From NCBI GenBank assembly GCA_905221605.1, contig CAJNDS010001041.1, positions 1 to 39,522 on the forward strand: 39,522 nt of DNA, given 5' to 3'. Made by a program: the position numbers and the translations under genes. The notes under the pieces were generated by a model that saw nothing but the letters and a program-made list of their open reading frames with translations, did no database searches and was not told where the DNA came from. Positions 36,662-39,522 of the stretch are shown here, one piece after another; the first letter of the stretch is position 1; each line of letters begins with the position of its first letter. Source of the DNA: Symbiodinium natans (Eukaryota > Sar > Dinophyceae > Suessiales > Symbiodiniaceae).

Positions 36662-38606
36662 AACCTTTGTAATTTTCCAAAGGGTGAATCGGCTCCGTTC
36701 TAAGGGGTTTCCGATGGGTTTCCGAATACCGGCTTTGGGTTTCCTTGGGTTTCCCAAGGGTTTCCGAGGGTTTCCGCTGGGTTTCCGCTGGGTTTCCGCT
36801 GGGTTTCCTTGGGTTTCCCACGGGTTTCCGAGGGCCTGAGGGTTTCCGCTGGGTATCCGCTGGGTTTCCGCTTGGGTTTCCGAAGGTTTCCGCGAGGTTT
36901 CAGAAAATTCTATGGGTTTGAGCAGGGTAGAATTTCCAGGAGTTTTTCTGTTATTTGTAAGGGTTTGCTTTTCAAGGACAGAAAAGGTTTTGTTGCTTTC
37001 TCAGAATCGAAAGTTTCCTGCAAGTCTTCTTCACAAGTTTTCTCGTAATAGTGCCAGATGTCATTTTTCCGCGGCCCATTTCAGGATCCATGAATGTGTT
37101 GCTTTTCCGCTGCCGCTCATGCGGGGCCTCCCCGGTAAAGGACGAGTATTGTTGCAGAGGTATAAGGTTCTTTGCACAAGCTTACACTGGTTGGGATTGT
37201 TGCAGGTCCAACGCAGCTTAAGATTTCCGAGACCATTATGGAAGGCTGTGCCAGTGCCAATAGAGGTCGATCTTGTCGGGGCCCGAAAATGAGGTTGCTT
37301 GATGGCCCCTGGAATGGTTTTTGGTGGCCCCATTTTTGGGGCCGTCTGAATTGGTGTTTGTCTTACGCCTAAGCCCAAAATCGGGGGTCGCCAGATACAG
37401 CTCTGGGGCCGGAATTTGGCCCCGAAAATGGGCCCGAGTTAGCCTGGAGCTGACGCGCCGTCTTCGGTCTCTGCCGCCCTTCTTCCTTGTGCTGTTGCTC
37501 TGTGGTTCTGAAGCGCCGCTCGTGTTTGGTAATGGCATTGGCGACCGGACGAAGATGAACTCTGGAGGTCACGCTTGCGCGGCCACGGCTTTCGTGTTAT
37601 TTCTGGACCTGTTTTCAGAGTCGCAGTTTCTGCCCATGAAGCTTTGGCTATCTACAAGATTTGGAATTCTTTCCAGTAGATGATTTGCTAGGTTTGTTAT
37701 GGTTTTTCAAAACCAGACTAGCTCTTGCTGCCATCTGAGCCCGAGTTTGCTAGCTACTAGCATTTGCAACGAAAAGTCTGCGAAGTGGGAGGTTTCAAAT
37801 TGCTGGGCAGGGTTTTCAACATGCTGCCGTTCATTTCAGAATCTTCGAAAACATGCTTTTAATAGTGGCAGTGAGCTTCTTGCCATACGCTGTATTAGCA
37901 GCTTTGGGGTCCTGGAGCCAGTGGGAACGAGGCTGCAGAGCAGCTGAGGCAAGTGGAAATGCCATTGACAGGAGTTGCGTGCGCGTTGCGCTGGCGCCTG
38001 GCGCAGACTCCGCCAGTGTCTGTCTCTGACTGACGTTTATCGCACCTCGTCAGCTTGCTATATGCGCGTGAAATATCTCCCAAGAGCAGTTTCCTTGTGG
38101 TAGCCTGGTAGCTGCTGTGAATGGCTAGACGATGTGTTCCCGAGTGTTATTTTCATCCGTGGTGACAGCAGAGCTGCTGGGAACGCTGCGCCGGCATTTT
38201 TTCGAGTTTTGCGTAGAGTACTGCGATGAGATAGGTCGTGGAGTTGCTAGACTCGAGTCTAGAGGAGGGCTCTTGCAGTTTTGGTAGCAGCGCGTAGCCA
38301 AGCCCTCCCGATCAGGTGGACCAGTGACCAGTGACCAGTGAGTGCGCTTGTGAAGAAGTTTGTATCTGAAGTCCATGTTTGGTGGAAGTCTGCGCTGTGT
38401 GTGGTGCTCACAGAAGTGATCCCTTGCAGTAAATTGCAGTGCAGCCTTTTGAATTCCAGAGTTGTCTGCGCGTGAACGCATGTGGCCTCCGGCAAAGCAT
38501 GCACGGGAGCGGTGAAGTTTGACAATGTGTCTGCTGGTCACTCACCCTCTGCAAACCGCCGGTAATATAACACTGGAGGCGGCGTCTGCACTGCTCCCCT
38601 TCATTA
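36662..38606 (+). repeat. Tandem satellite unit, copy 3 (1945 bp)
   Basis: Nearly identical to copies 1 and 4 through its length. It has an extra GGGCCTGAG in the subrepeat block that copy 4 shares and copies 1 and 2 lack, so copies 3 and 4 are the closest pair. Confidence 0.94.
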
Positions 38607-39522
38607 AACCTTTGTAATTTTCCAAAGGGTGAATCGGCTCCGTTCTAAGGGGTTTCCGATGGGTTTCCGAATACCGGCTTTGGGTTTCCTTGGGTTTCCC
38701 AAGGGTTTCCGAGGGTTTCCGCTGGGTTTCCGCTGGGTTTCCGCTTGGTTTCCTTGGGTTTCCCACGGGTTTCCGAGGGCCTGAGGGTTTCCGCTGGGTA
38801 TCCGCTGGGTTTCCGCTTGGGTTTCCGAAGGTTTCCGCGAGGTTTCAGAAAATTCTATGGGTTTGAGCAGGGTAGAATTTCCAGGAGTTTTTCTGTTATT
38901 TGTAAGGGTTTGCTTTTCAAGGACAGAAAAGGTTTTGTTGCTTTCTCAGAATCGAAAGTTTCCTGCAAGTCTTCTTAACAAGTTTTCTCGTAATAGTGCC
39001 AGATGTCATTTTTCCGCGGCCCATTTCAGGATCCATGAATGTGTTGCTTTTCCGCTGCCGCTCATGCGGGGCCTCCCCGGTAAAGGACGAGTATTGTTGC
39101 AGAGGTATAAGGTTCTTTGCGCAAGCTTACACTGGTTGGGATTGTTGCAGGTCCAACGCAGCTTAAGATTTCCGAAACCATTATGGAAGGCTGTGCCAGT
39201 GCCAATAGAGGTCGATCTTGTCGGGGCCCGAAAATGAGGTTGCTTGATGGCCCCCGGAATGGTTTTTGGTGGCCCCATTTTTGGGGCCGTCTGAATTGGT
39301 GTTTGTCTTACGCCTAAGCCCAAAATCGGGGGTCGCCAGATACAGCTCTGGGGCCGGAATTTGGCCCCGAAAATGGGCCCGAGTTAGCCTGGAGCTGACG
39401 CGCCGTCTTCGGTCTCTGCCGCCCTTCTTCCTTGTGCTGTTGCTCTGTGGTTCTGAAGCGCCGCTCGTGTTTGGTAATGGCATTGGCGACCGGACGAAGA
39501 TGAACTCTGGAGGTCACGCTTG
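38607..39522 (+). repeat. Tandem satellite unit, copy 4 (cut by window edge)
   Basis: The first 916 bp match copy 3 with few changes, and the unit continues past the window. Just before it, the end of copy 3 lacks about 11 bp (CGATCCTTGCC) present in the same place in copies 1 and 2. Confidence 0.94.

Overview
This is a nuclear eukaryotic window with no bacterial features. Many tracts of the seven-base repeat TTTAGGG (the Arabidopsis-type telomere unit, also used by several algal and protist lineages including dinoflagellates) point to a subtelomeric or interstitial-telomere-rich region of a protist or alga. I cannot name the species. Long microsatellites, satellites and G/C homopolymers fit a large, repeat-rich genome.

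Left half (1-18193): at least ten long, intronless, barely overlapping ORFs all read on the minus strand, so the 5' end of the array is at the right (18193) and it runs off the left edge. In coding order (letters used here): A (910 aa, disordered Pro/Gln/His-rich with a C-terminal folded part), B (806 aa), C (573 aa, Arg/Ser-rich with a hydrophobic C-terminal tail), D (883 aa, reverse transcriptase with an N-terminal GIY-YIG-like nuclease), E (261 aa, coiled coil), F (321 aa, Arg-rich with a Cys/His cluster), G (301 aa), H (449 aa), I (468 aa) and J (partial, cut by the edge). D is the only protein I can place in a family: a Penelope-like (PLE) reverse transcriptase with permuted domains. The simplest reading is one giant PLE-class element of more than 18 kb carrying about nine accessory genes. 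E and F look like structural or nucleic-acid-binding, Gag-like proteins. C may be membrane-anchored. A, B, G, H, I and J are unrecognised. Small ORFs overlap the ends of A and E, and one sits just after G.

Middle (18.2-21.8 kb): a noncoding 5' flank, a degenerate TGCTC-rich repeat, a (CA)n array of about 380 bp, three copies of a 100-bp repeat, an AT-rich tract of degenerate ATAGAGAAA units, and a small CCCGCACCCGCAGC-type repeat.

Right-middle (21.8-32.0 kb): a mosaic of at least 25 telomere-like tracts in both orientations, broken up by short unique stretches, inverted-repeat (MITE-like) elements and a 147/148-bp tandem array bounded by a near-identical 265-bp direct repeat. I see no credible gene here.

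Right end (32.5-39.5 kb): three complete copies and one cut copy of a 1.9-2.2 kb tandem satellite unit. It carries GGGTTTCCGCT subrepeats and shows patchy divergence, and one copy holds a 234-bp insertion. I see no credible gene here either.

The giant array with its 5' end facing telomeric repeats recalls the telomere-associated giant PLE elements (terminons) of bdelloid rotifers, but here the reverse transcriptase has an endonuclease domain and the accessory genes look different.
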